A stretch of DNA of 64,000 bases from Exiguobacterium qingdaonense (GTDB taxonomy: Bacteria; Bacillota; Bacilli; Exiguobacteriales; Exiguobacteriaceae), in assembly GCF_018617855.1 (NCBI RefSeq), contig NZ_JACSKY010000001.1, positions 186,001-250,000 of the forward strand, given 5' to 3'. Below are positions 7,793 to 15,960 of the stretch, piece after piece. How positions within the stretch are numbered: the stretch's first letter is position 1; every line of letters begins with the position of its first letter. The notes under the pieces were generated by a model. That model was not told where the DNA came from, ran no database searches, and saw only the letters and a program-made list of their open reading frames with translations. Position numbers and translations under genes: made by a program.

Positions 7793-8368
7793 TTACAATA
7801 AATTTTTGTACACTTTTTCAAGTGGCATATGTAACACTTCAATCCCGCTTTCGCGCATTAACTCTAACCCGTCGCCATGCTCATAACCGACCGCATAGAC
7901 GACACGTGCGACTCGTGCGGCAATCAAGGCGAGCGAACAGGCATGGCACGGTGAATGCGTAACATATGCTGTTGCACCAAAGGCGTTCGTTGAATCGGCA
8001 GCCAATTTTCCAATCGCATTGATTTCGGCATGAATTTCGTGTTGTTTCGACCAGTGATGGTGATCATACGGATCTGTACATTTGACATATGTCACACCAT
8101 CACGAATGAGTCGTGCCGGCTCGTTCATCATATCTAGATCAGTCGACGCCACGTAGTCCATGTGTTTATAAAACCCATCCTCTTGCTTCATATAAATTTC
8201 ATTACAATTCGTATGACCTGACGGGGTCCCGTTCAAGCCGATCGAAATCGGCTTTTCATCTTTTACGATGACGCAGGCCACACTTTTAGATGCACATTTT
8301 GAGTGCCGCTCGGCCATCATATCTGCGAACAACAACCACGTCTCATCCCACAATCGTTGTTTTTCCAC
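7793..8368 (-). CDS. Cytidine/deoxycytidylate deaminase family protein (ComEB-like)
   Basis: Zinc-dependent deaminase, most like deoxycytidylate deaminase, which makes dUMP for thymidylate synthesis. The 191-residue protein has the catalytic HAEIN (His113, Glu115) and the zinc cysteines in SPCHAC (Cys141, Cys144). The N-terminal part has further Cys/His residues (HSKCASKSVACV, GHTNCNE) typical of the dCMP deaminase group. The start is GTG at 8366-8368, supported by AAGGAGGGG upstream. It is not next to comEA/comEC, so a competence link cannot be assumed. Confidence 0.87.
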   Translation of the reverse strand: MEKQRLWDETWLLFADMMAERHSKCASKSVACVIVKDEKPISIGLNGTPSGHTNCNEIYMKQEDGFYKHMDYVASTDLDMMNEPARLIRDGVTYVKCTDPYDHHHWSKQHEIHAEINAIGKLAADSTNAFGATAYVTHSPCHACSLALIAARVARVVYAVGYEHGDGLELMRESGIEVLHMPLEKVYKNLL

Positions 8369-8399
8369 GAAGTCCCCTCCTTAATATGACGTACAAAAA

Positions 8400-8423
8400 G
8401 AAAGTCTGAGTTCACAGACTTTC
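8400..8423 (-). terminator. Terminator of the xpaC-telA operon
   Basis: Stem GAAAGTCTG/CAGACTTTC with 6-base loop and T5 following on the minus strand. Confidence 0.85.
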
Positions 8424-8428
8424 TTTCC

Positions 8429-9664
8429 TCAATAACTTGAGTCATTCGGTAGTTCTTTATTTTTCGAGGCAATCTCAATGACCTTCTCTTTCAATTCATG
8501 CTCCATGCGGTCGAGTTCACGCTCGGCGTCACGACGTTTTTGTTTCCCTTCTTGTTGAATGCGCAACGTCTCATCCAACGTCGAAAGTAAATTCTCGTGA
8601 GCGACTTTCAGTGACTCCACAGATACGATTCCTTTTTCATTCTCCTCGGCGATCTCAATTGAGGAGTCTTTCAACATCTTCGAGTTTTGCTCGAGTAACT
8701 GATTTGTCGTCTTTGTGACATCTTGTTGCATCCGTAACGCCGTCTTTTGTCGAGTTAGGCTGAGCGCAAGAACGACTTGGTTCTTCCAAAGCGGTATTGT
8801 GTTCACTACCGCTGATTCAATCTTTTCAGCAAGAATTTGGTTGTTCTGTTGAATGACTCGAATTTGGGGTGCCATTTGGAGGCTAATCGTACGGCTTAAC
8901 TTCAAGTCATGCAATTTTTTCTCAAAACGGTCTGCCAACTGGATCATGTCGTTCAGTTGTTGGAGCTTCGATTGGTCTTTAGACACTTCTACTTCTTGTC
9001 TTAGTGGTGCAATCTCGTTTTCGCGGACATGGTCAAGCTTTGTCTCGCCCGCGGCGATATAGACGTTTAGCTCTTCAAAATAGCGCTTATTCTTGTCATA
9101 CATTTGATCAAGCATCGTGATGTCTTTCATGAGCCCGAATTTGGCGCGATCTAAGTTATGAATGACCTCTTCTAAATAAACGTTCATTTTTTCGAACTGA
9201 AGTTTATAGTTTTCGGCTTTCTTCTTTGCCCGACCGATGAGCGGCAAGTTATCCATAAAGCTCTTCTTCTCGGGTTGAAGCATATCTGGATCCATTTTTC
9301 GTACATTTTGCATCAAATCAGATAATAGTTTCCCTGCTTCCCCACCATCTTTCATCCGAACTTCCGTTAAAATTTGGTCAGAGAACTGCGAGAGTTCACG
9401 CTGGACGTTTGATCCGAATAACATGACCGAATCCGTCTTCTTGATATCGATCGATTCTGCCAATCGTGTGATGCGTTCACGATGCTCCTGGGGTACGTCC
9501 GGTTTGGCTTGAATTGCTGGCACCTCATGCGTCTGTGAAACGGACGACCATTCCACAGACGGATCACTAAACCCCTCGGTATCTGTTTTTGTTTCTGTTT
9601 TCGTATCAGATGTCAACTCTTCTTCCGGCCATGACTGCCAGTTCGTTTCATTCGATGAAGTCAT
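8429..9664 (-). CDS. yaaN: TelA/toxic-anion-resistance family protein (YaaN-like)
   Basis: A 411-residue protein of the TelA (KlaA) family, originally linked to tellurite resistance; its biochemical role is unknown. The first 60 residues are low-complexity and acidic. The rest is almost entirely helical with long coiled coils, including the family block LPLIGRAKKKAENYKLQFEKM near residue 150 and IRVIQQNNQILAEKIESAV near 270. No membrane segment or signal is visible. It overlaps xpaC by 17 bases, matching the xpaC-yaaN pair of Bacillus. A role in envelope or metal stress is inferred from the family and the ECF-like promoter. Confidence 0.88.
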   Translation of the reverse strand: MTSSNETNWQSWPEEELTSDTKTETKTDTEGFSDPSVEWSSVSQTHEVPAIQAKPDVPQEHRERITRLAESIDIKKTDSVMLFGSNVQRELSQFSDQILTEVRMKDGGEAGKLLSDLMQNVRKMDPDMLQPEKKSFMDNLPLIGRAKKKAENYKLQFEKMNVYLEEVIHNLDRAKFGLMKDITMLDQMYDKNKRYFEELNVYIAAGETKLDHVRENEIAPLRQEVEVSKDQSKLQQLNDMIQLADRFEKKLHDLKLSRTISLQMAPQIRVIQQNNQILAEKIESAVVNTIPLWKNQVVLALSLTRQKTALRMQQDVTKTTNQLLEQNSKMLKDSSIEIAEENEKGIVSVESLKVAHENLLSTLDETLRIQQEGKQKRRDAERELDRMEHELKEKVIEIASKNKELPNDSSY

Positions 9665-10370
9665 GTTTCTTTCTCCCTTCCGGCTGATCAGACAAGACTC
9701 GTTCCATCATGATCAGTTCACGTTCAAAGTCTACGGCGTCATCTTCTAAGAGACGTCCGCGCTGTTCTTTAAATTTATCGACAATGAGTCGCATATTCGT
9801 GATTAATTGCTCCCGAGTCTCTTCTTGAATGACGACCCGTTTTCCTTCAAGTTCTTTAAATTTCAAAACGACCGAGACGAGTGAGTCTAGATAAAATGTG
9901 AACAAGTCTCGTACATGCTTCGCATCCTGTGGGTTTTCGAAAAGCTCTTCGAACAAGTCGTGTGCTTCTTTCGAAACAGCTTTCATTTCACGTCGGACTT
10001 CGACATCCTTAATGTCGGGAAGGATGCGGTCAATCTGCTGGAGCTTTTCATATCCCTGTTCAATCGTTCGTTGCAAAAACTGAAGTTCTAAATCATCTGT
10101 CGCTTCAAATTGGCGTGTCGATACAGGTTCTTCAATCGGTTTTAAGATCCTTGAACCAGAGAATGGTTCGTCCTCATCGAGCAACAGTTTTTTCTTTGCA
10201 CGCTTCGCGACCATTGTCGGAGTTCGCTGACGTTGTTTACGCTTGTTCGTCGACCACATTTCATTCAAGACGAACGCACCTACGATAATGAATAACCAGG
10301 AGAAATCGAATACGCTGATGGCAAAATATATGACCACCCCTGTCAGGGCCCATTTCATCCATGTTTTCAT
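9648..10370 (-). CDS. xpaC: XpaC-like 5-bromo-4-chloroindolyl phosphate hydrolysis family protein
   Basis: A 240-residue membrane-anchored protein. A hydrophobic stretch at about residues 7-36 gives one or two membrane passes, followed by a basic segment and a long helical cytoplasmic region (about 75-240) of the XpaC family. The family is named for X-phosphate hydrolysis when cloned; the true function is unknown. ATG 10368-10370 is chosen over a GTG 9 bases upstream because AGGTG is 6 bases ahead of the ATG and coincides with the GTG. It is always paired with a TelA-family gene in Bacillales, suggesting the two act together at the membrane. Confidence 0.85.
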   Translation of the reverse strand: MKTWMKWALTGVVIYFAISVFDFSWLFIIVGAFVLNEMWSTNKRKQRQRTPTMVAKRAKKKLLLDEDEPFSGSRILKPIEEPVSTRQFEATDDLELQFLQRTIEQGYEKLQQIDRILPDIKDVEVRREMKAVSKEAHDLFEELFENPQDAKHVRDLFTFYLDSLVSVVLKFKELEGKRVVIQEETREQLITNMRLIVDKFKEQRGRLLEDDAVDFERELIMMERVLSDQPEGRKKHDFIE

Positions 10371-10407
10371 TCTGTTCACCTCATCTCATGTTACTTCTAT
10401 TGTACAT

Positions 10408-10433
10408 TACGGAACCAGTCAAAAAAAGTTTCG
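10408..10433 (-). promoter_or_regulatory. Candidate ECF (sigma-W type) promoter of xpaC-yaaN
   Basis: On the minus strand CGAAAC (10428-10433) is followed after exactly 16 bases, including a T-run, by CGTA (10408-10411). The B. subtilis sigma-W consensus is TGAAAC-N16-CGTA, so one base differs. The predicted start is about 30 bases before the xpaC ATG. A sigma-A alternative (TACAAT at 10400-10405) has only a poor -35. Confidence 0.5.
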
Positions 10434-10534
10434 ACATCCCATTCATTTTAGCATATCAATCATCCATGGTCCCTCCGTCCATAGGTGTAAATCAAGTACC
10501 TATATCGACTACTTTCCCGTTGCACGACTAAAAA

Positions 10535-10561
10535 AACCGTAGACTACTAGAGCCTACGGTT
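10535..10561 (-). terminator. Terminator of the SNF transporter gene
   Basis: 8-bp stem AACCGTAG/CTACGGTT around an 11-base loop, with T7 on the minus strand. The preceding 10440-10530 stretch holds no gene that I can support. Confidence 0.8.
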
Positions 10562-10567
10562 CAATAC

Positions 10568-11920
10568 TCATACGTTCAGCCACGTCGAAACCATGACGAT
10601 AGCTACTGTGACAGGGATGATATAACGCATAAGTGCATGCCAAACTGGATAAAGCTTCATTCCCGGTTGTGATGTTTGAATTTCATCTTTCAAAATACGT
10701 TGATCGACGATGTATCCGACAAAGATGGACGTCAATAGTGCCCCGACCGGCATCAAAATATAGCTGACGAGATAATCCATCGTATCGAAGAACGTACGCC
10801 CATTCCAGACTTGCCACTCATTCAAAATACCGAATGATAATGCAGAAGGCACACCGACAATGAAAACGAGAAGGGTTGCGACTACTGTCACTTTCTTTTT
10901 TGACCATGCTGATTCTTTTTCATTCAAGCGATCGGTCACGCCAGCGACGACAACTTCTAACATGGCGATTGATGATGTGATTGAAGCAAATGCAAACAAT
11001 AAGAAGAACAAGACCATGAAGAATCCACCGAGCGGCACTTGATTGAAGACAGCCGGTAACACGACGAAGAGCAATGCTGGACCTTCGGCTGGGTCAAGTC
11101 CTGATGCGAAGACTGCTGGGAAGATGGCAAGACCTGCCAAGATTGACACTGTGATGTTTAATAAAACGATCATATTCGCCGAGCGATTCAACGTCCCCCT
11201 CGTTTTAATATAGGACGCGTATGTCAGCATCGCCGCTACACCTAACGACAAGGAGAAGAAGGCTTGTCCGAGTGCGAATAGGACCGATTCCCCGGTCAGT
11301 GCAGAGAAATCAGGCTGTAAGAAGAAACGAACTCCTTCCATCGCCCCGTCAAGCGTCAACGAACGGATGACAAGAACTAAGAAACTGATGAACAATAGTG
11401 GCATCAAAATCTTACTCATTCGTTCAATTCCTCCCTCGACCCCACGTAAAACGATGAGGAGCGTGATTAAGAGGAATAAGAACTGGCCGAGGACGGCGAT
11501 TTCCGGTGTCGATACTACACGTTCAAACACCTCACCAAACTCGCTTGCAGACTGTATGTTCAAAGCGCCACTCAACCCAAGTCCGATGTAAATCAAGACC
11601 CAGCCTCCAATGACACTATAGAAGGAAAGCAACAAGAAACATGCAGTTACACCTAGATAACCAATGACGGACCAACGTCCATGTCCTAGTTTTTTAAATG
11701 CGAGCAGTGCGGTCTTTTGAGTTGAACGACCAACGATAAACTCGCCAATTAATAATGGGAGACCGAGTAAGAGCGTGAATGCCAGAAACATGAGTAAAAA
11801 GGCACCGCCTCCACTCGTCCCGGTGACGTATGGAAATTTCCAGATCGCCCCTAAGCCGATTGCCGAACCTGCGGCAGCTAGTATGAATCCAATTTTTGAG
11901 GCGAATGAATTTTGCGCCAT
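10568..11920 (-). CDS. Sodium-dependent transporter, neurotransmitter:sodium symporter (SNF) family
   Basis: A 450-residue polytopic membrane protein of the LeuT fold, importing amino acids or related solutes with sodium. TM1 carries the unwound signature GFILAAAGSAIGLGAIWKFP near residues 11-30, followed by YVTGTSGGGAFL (TM2 region). About 11-12 hydrophobic segments follow. The substrate cannot be told from sequence. It is a single-gene unit with its own promoter and terminator. Bacterial members of this length often have 11 segments and lack TM12. Confidence 0.92.
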   Translation of the reverse strand: MAQNSFASKIGFILAAAGSAIGLGAIWKFPYVTGTSGGGAFLLMFLAFTLLLGLPLLIGEFIVGRSTQKTALLAFKKLGHGRWSVIGYLGVTACFLLLSFYSVIGGWVLIYIGLGLSGALNIQSASEFGEVFERVVSTPEIAVLGQFLFLLITLLIVLRGVEGGIERMSKILMPLLFISFLVLVIRSLTLDGAMEGVRFFLQPDFSALTGESVLFALGQAFFSLSLGVAAMLTYASYIKTRGTLNRSANMIVLLNITVSILAGLAIFPAVFASGLDPAEGPALLFVVLPAVFNQVPLGGFFMVLFFLLFAFASITSSIAMLEVVVAGVTDRLNEKESAWSKKKVTVVATLLVFIVGVPSALSFGILNEWQVWNGRTFFDTMDYLVSYILMPVGALLTSIFVGYIVDQRILKDEIQTSQPGMKLYPVWHALMRYIIPVTVAIVMVSTWLNV

Positions 11921-11958
11921 GAATACCCCTACTTCCTGTTTTTCATTTCATTTTCATA

Positions 11959-11986
11959 ATAATAGTGAAATACTAACACGGTTCAA
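11959..11986 (-). promoter_or_regulatory. Sigma-A promoter of the SNF transporter
   Basis: Minus strand TTGAAC (11981-11986), 16-base spacer, TATTAT (11959-11964); predicted start about 30 bases before the ATG. Confidence 0.6.
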
Positions 11987-12003
11987 AGGTCAGAACAACA
12001 AAA

Positions 12004-12035
12004 AACAGAGAAAAGTCTGAATACTTTTCTCTGTT
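12004..12035 (-). terminator. Terminator of the ABC transporter-dgkB operon
   Basis: 13-bp perfect stem (AACAGAGAAAAGT arm) with 6-base loop and T-run on the minus strand, 7 bases after the dgkB stop. Confidence 0.88.
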
Positions 12036-12041
12036 GATGCT

Positions 12042-12914
12042 TTATGGTGTAAAAAATGTAAGTGCCTGCTCTTGAATGGTGATCGACAGTTGATCAGATT
12101 CGAAATGTTCACCATCGACATCAATGATTTGAGGTTCTGTTAAGCCTACTTCGATTTGCTGAGTCTGAAAATGGTTCCATTCCGTCGATTTTTGATCAAG
12201 GCCGAGCTGTTGGGTCAGCAATTGCTTGATCATCGGAAAACCGATGGCCGAACTGTGCACAACCTCTAACAGTCCATCAGAGAAGGATTGCGTTTCTAGT
12301 TTTGTCGGGACTGTCCCCAAGTAACTTCCGTTTCCTACATAAAGAAAACTCACATTCCCTTCAAATAGGATGTCATTCCCTCGGCGTAAAACAATCTCAA
12401 ACGGATCCACCTCGCGAAACTGACGAATCGTAGCTAAAAAATATCCGATTGACCCTAAAGATTCTTTCTCATCCGGATCGATTTGACGGGACGCATCCGC
12501 AATCAAACCGACTCCAACGAAGTTGAGTGCATACATGTTATTTACTTGAATGACGTCGACATGTTGTTCGTGAGTCGAACGGATGATTTCCGCAGCCTGT
12601 GACGGTTGAATCGGCAGTTCGAGTGCTCGAGCAAAGTCATTACACGTACCGGCAGGAATAATCCCTACTGTCGGACGATCGGCACGCTCTAACGTCATCA
12701 ATCCATTTACTACTTCATTTAGTGTCCCGTCTCCCCCGATGACAATCAGATGGTCGAACGTTCCACTTTCTTTTGCAAACCGGAGTGCATCCCCGATTTG
12801 TTGCGTTTTCTTAATGATGATTTCTTCATAGAGCGATTCAATCGTTCCGATGACCTCACCGAGCATCGTTTCGCTCGTTCCGGACTTCGGGTTTGATATG
12901 ATCATCGCTCTCAT
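12042..12914 (-). CDS. Diacylglycerol kinase family lipid kinase (DgkB/YegS-like)
   Basis: Phosphorylates diacylglycerol or a related lipid with ATP at the membrane; in Firmicutes DgkB recycles diacylglycerol from lipoteichoic acid synthesis. The 290-residue protein begins with the nucleotide-binding SNPKSGT and has GGDGTLNEVVNGL (residues 60-72) and PAGTCNDFARAL near 107-118, the family hallmarks. The C-terminal beta-domain includes DVDGEHF near 265. The start ATG overlaps the transporter stop as ATGA, so it is the last gene of a three-gene unit. The link between lipid kinase and osmolyte uptake is unexplained. Other YegS-family activities are possible. Confidence 0.88.
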   Translation of the reverse strand: MRAMIISNPKSGTSETMLGEVIGTIESLYEEIIIKKTQQIGDALRFAKESGTFDHLIVIGGDGTLNEVVNGLMTLERADRPTVGIIPAGTCNDFARALELPIQPSQAAEIIRSTHEQHVDVIQVNNMYALNFVGVGLIADASRQIDPDEKESLGSIGYFLATIRQFREVDPFEIVLRRGNDILFEGNVSFLYVGNGSYLGTVPTKLETQSFSDGLLEVVHSSAIGFPMIKQLLTQQLGLDQKSTEWNHFQTQQIEVGLTEPQIIDVDGEHFESDQLSITIQEQALTFFTP

Positions 12915-14416
12915 AACAACCCTTCCTGCTCCAAGAAATCTTTCGCTACGTCGTAAGCACGTTCATTTCCATAGGCGACACGTCTATTCAGTTCAGACAT
13001 TTCTTCATCAGTAATTTTTCCGCCTAACTGATTCAGCGCATCTTCGATTTCTGGATACTCTTCAAGTGTTTCCTCTTTTAAAAGTGGTGCCCCTTGATAC
13101 GGCGGGAAGAACTGACGGTCATCTTCGAGCACGACCAAATCATTTTCGGCAATGTCAGGGTCAGTCGCATAGGCATCGACTAAGTTGACATCTCCGCGAG
13201 AGATGGCACGATACCGTAATTTTTGTTCCATGGATACGACGGATGGGAAATCAAACCCGTATTCGTCCTGCAATCCAGGATACCCGTCTTCACGGTCCGT
13301 AAATTCAAGGGTGAACCCAGCCTGAATATCCGATTCGACATTTCGCAAGTCTGAAATCGCTGTGATATCTTCTGCTTCTGAATAGTCACGAGGAATCGCA
13401 AGCGCATACGTATTATTGAACTGCATCGGTTCGAGCATCACGTACCCGTCTTCTGCAAGTGCGTCTCTCGCTTGCTCATAAACTTCACGGGCATCGTTCG
13501 ACTCAGGTGTCTCTTTGACGAGACTGGCGAGTGCCGTCCCGGTAAACTCAGGATAAAGGTCGACATCACCAGATTGGAGGGCCCCCCATACGAACGTCGT
13601 CTCCCCAAAGTTCGGTTTAACGGATACAGATAAATCCGTCTCTTCTTCAATCAACAGCTTGTACATGTTCATGAGAATCTCCGGCTCCGGTCCAAGTTTA
13701 CCCGCAACGACGAGGTCGGTCTCTTGCGAGCGACCGAATGCGAGCGGTGTGACGATGATGAGCACGAGCACAGTAGAGGCCGCAATCAACTTTGTCTTAT
13801 TGCGTGTCGCAGTTGCCCCTTCCATCTGACGCAACAAGAAATCAAACAATAGTGCCAAAATAGCGGCTGGAATGGCTCCAAGTAAAATTAAGTAATTATC
13901 ATTGCGGTTGATCCCTAGCAGTATGAGCGTACCAAGACCACCTGCTCCGACGAGGGCGGCAAGCGTCGCCGTTCCGACGATGAGTACCATCGCTGTACGA
14001 ATCCCTGCCATGATGACGGGCAAAGCAAGAGGAAGCTCGACTTTCATCAAACTTTGATTCGGTTTCATCCCACAAGCTCGAGCCGCTTCAAGTAAGGATT
14101 GATCTACTTCGTTCAGCCCGGTGAACGTATTTCGTAATATCGGAAGAAGCGCATATAGAACGAGCGCAATGATTGCAGGTAACGCTCCGATTCCTACAAG
14201 CGGAATCATCAATCCGAGGAGTGCTAGAGAAGGAATGGTTTGAATGATTGCAGTGACACCGATTGCCGTCTCAGCAATTTTTTTACGCCGCGTCAGCCAA
14301 ATTCCGAGTGGTACGGCAATTAGTACGGCAATCAAAAGCGATACGACCGAGAGCTGCAAGTGCTCAATCAGCGCCTCGACAAGTTGGCCTTGTCTATTTT
14401 GGAACGTCTCAAGCAT
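12911..14416 (-). CDS. Osmoprotectant-type ABC transporter, permease fused to substrate-binding protein
   Basis: A 501-residue fusion. Residues 1-205 form the OpuCB-type permease with about five or six membrane segments and the coupling motif EAARACGMKPNQ near 120. Residues 210-230 are one more membrane anchor, and from about 235 onward comes the OpuAC/OpuBC-like binding domain (VVAGKLGPEPEIL, GALQSGDVDLYPEFTGTALA, YALAIPRD). Separate subunits are usual for OpuB and OpuC in Bacillus; fusion is known in other Firmicutes, including the ergothioneine importer EgtUBC. Ligand may be glycine betaine, choline, carnitine or ergothioneine. It overlaps the ATPase by 8 bases. Confidence 0.88.
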   Translation of the reverse strand: MLETFQNRQGQLVEALIEHLQLSVVSLLIAVLIAVPLGIWLTRRKKIAETAIGVTAIIQTIPSLALLGLMIPLVGIGALPAIIALVLYALLPILRNTFTGLNEVDQSLLEAARACGMKPNQSLMKVELPLALPVIMAGIRTAMVLIVGTATLAALVGAGGLGTLILLGINRNDNYLILLGAIPAAILALLFDFLLRQMEGATATRNKTKLIAASTVLVLIIVTPLAFGRSQETDLVVAGKLGPEPEILMNMYKLLIEEETDLSVSVKPNFGETTFVWGALQSGDVDLYPEFTGTALASLVKETPESNDAREVYEQARDALAEDGYVMLEPMQFNNTYALAIPRDYSEAEDITAISDLRNVESDIQAGFTLEFTDREDGYPGLQDEYGFDFPSVVSMEQKLRYRAISRGDVNLVDAYATDPDIAENDLVVLEDDRQFFPPYQGAPLLKEETLEEYPEIEDALNQLGGKITDEEMSELNRRVAYGNERAYDVAKDFLEQEGLL

Positions 14417-15143
14417 CTACCTCACCTCTTCCGCGTTGTGTAAATTCTAGAACGAATGGATCGTCACTTGCTAATATCTCTTCTGGTGTCCCGACGAGCA
14501 TTAGTTCCCCATCTCTCATCAAGGCGATCCGGTCCCCTAGTTTCATCGCTTCCTGCATGTCATGGGTGACAAAGAGAATCGTCTTTCCGAGTTCATCATT
14601 CAATCGTTTTATGTCATCCTGCAACTGTCCACGACTGATTGGATCAAGTGCTGAGAAAGGTTCATCCATCAAGATGACGTCCGGGTCTGCCGCTAATGCG
14701 CGCAACACACCGACTCGTTGTTGTTGTCCGCCCGACAGTTCAGAAGGCTTTTTAGAACGCAACTTCGAATCAAGCCCGGCAATCTTCATCAATTCGGTCA
14801 CTCGATCTTTTGTGCGTTCCTTTTTCCATTTTAACAGTTCAGGCACGACTGAAATGTTTTCCTCCACTGTCAAATGCGGAAACAAGGCAATCTGTTGTAG
14901 AACGTAGCCGATGTTTCGGCGTAGTTCGTAAATATCGAATTGATAAATTTCTTTTCCATCAATCAGTATTTTGCCATCAGTATGGTCAATGAGACGATTC
15001 ACCATCTTCATCGTCGTGGTCTTTCCACAACCGGATGGTCCAATCAACACAAAAATTTCTCCTTTTTGGACCGTTAAGCTTAACTCTTTGACGGCTAATG
15101 TCCCGTCTTCATAACGTTTAGATACATCTTGAAACTCAATCAA
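14409..15143 (-). CDS. Osmoprotectant-type ABC transporter ATP-binding protein
   Basis: The ATPase that energises the fused permease/binding protein. The 244 residues contain Walker A GPSGCGKTT (35-43), Q-loop LQQIALFPH (82-90), signature LSGGQ (136-140), Walker B VILMDEP (156-162) and the switch His in FVTHDMQEA. It stops before any CBS domains, so it lacks the C-terminal ionic-strength sensor of OpuAA/OpuCA. The start is TTG at 15141-15143 with GAGGAGGG upstream. It is first gene of the operon. Confidence 0.9.
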   Translation of the reverse strand: MIEFQDVSKRYEDGTLAVKELSLTVQKGEIFVLIGPSGCGKTTTMKMVNRLIDHTDGKILIDGKEIYQFDIYELRRNIGYVLQQIALFPHLTVEENISVVPELLKWKKERTKDRVTELMKIAGLDSKLRSKKPSELSGGQQQRVGVLRALAADPDVILMDEPFSALDPISRGQLQDDIKRLNDELGKTILFVTHDMQEAMKLGDRIALMRDGELMLVGTPEEILASDDPFVLEFTQRGRGEVDA

Positions 15144-15222
15144 CCTAATCCCTCCTCGACTGTTTCCAATAATGGAAATTCAAATAGTATTTTGCCCGTT
15201 TCTCTACTATGTTAAACAAAAA

Positions 15223-15247
15223 AAGGTTCTCATGACTAGAGAACCTT
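15223..15247 (-). terminator. Terminator of the 3D-domain gene
   Basis: 9-bp stem AAGGTTCTC/GAGAACCTT, 7-base loop, T7 on the minus strand. Confidence 0.85.
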
Positions 15248-15252
15248 CCAAA

Positions 15253-15960
15253 TTAATAGAGAGTGACTTGAATATGTCGACGCCCCCATTGAATCGCATC
15301 TTGTTTAGAATCGACCAACAAATCAACGATGTGACCTTTGATTCGACCACCTGTATCCAAGGCAATGGCATCACCGACACCTTGAATATGGACTTTCGAA
15401 CCTAACGGGATGACCGATGGGTCGACCGCAATGATTCGCATCCCATTATAATAAATGGAATCCGTCACATCATGACCAGTTGCAGTTAAAACTCGACCGC
15501 TATATGTTTTATTATCAACAACATCATTCGAGTATGCTGTCGATTCAACCGTCAACACATTTTTGCTTGTCGTCGTGGATACCGGTGTCGCGTTGACCGA
15601 CTGATTTGAAGATGCCTTTTTGGCTGCAACCCGCGCCTCTTCCTTACGTTCTGCCTCAGCTTTTCGTTTCGCTTCAAGTTCAGCAAGTCTTGCCTTCTCT
15701 GCTTCCTCTTTCTCTTTTTGAAGACGTTCTGCTTCAAGGCGTTTTGCTTCAGCTAAACGTTTCTCCTCGGCAATCTTTTTTTGACGCGCGATTTCTTTCT
15801 TTCGCTCTTCTTCAATCGCCTGTCGTTCTAACTCAATTGGGTTTTGTACAATCTTCTGCTCCGTTCCGATCCCGATTTGGGCAGCATCCGCTTGTATAGT
15901 GCAAGTGAACATGCCAATCATTGCGGCTCCGAAGAACATCATATATTTTATTAATTTCAT
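15253..15960 (-). CDS. Secreted 3D-domain protein with charged coiled coil (putative wall lytic enzyme)
   Basis: A 235-residue exported protein. Residues 1-26 are a signal peptide ending ADA. Residues 40-115 are a very regular Lys/Glu/Arg/Ala-rich coiled coil. Residues 140-235 are a 3D domain, a double-psi beta-barrel related to lytic transglycosylase MltA, with VESTAYSND, ATGHDVT, IAVDPSVIPLGSKV and ALDTGGRIKGHIVDLLVDS carrying the conserved Asp residues. The domain order resembles YocH of B. subtilis, except that a coiled coil replaces LysM repeats. The likely role is peptidoglycan turnover. WalR-like boxes lie about 180-220 bases upstream. Confidence 0.85.
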   Translation of the reverse strand: MKLIKYMMFFGAAMIGMFTCTIQADAAQIGIGTEQKIVQNPIELERQAIEEERKKEIARQKKIAEEKRLAEAKRLEAERLQKEKEEAEKARLAELEAKRKAEAERKEEARVAAKKASSNQSVNATPVSTTTSKNVLTVESTAYSNDVVDNKTYSGRVLTATGHDVTDSIYYNGMRIIAVDPSVIPLGSKVHIQGVGDAIALDTGGRIKGHIVDLLVDSKQDAIQWGRRHIQVTLY

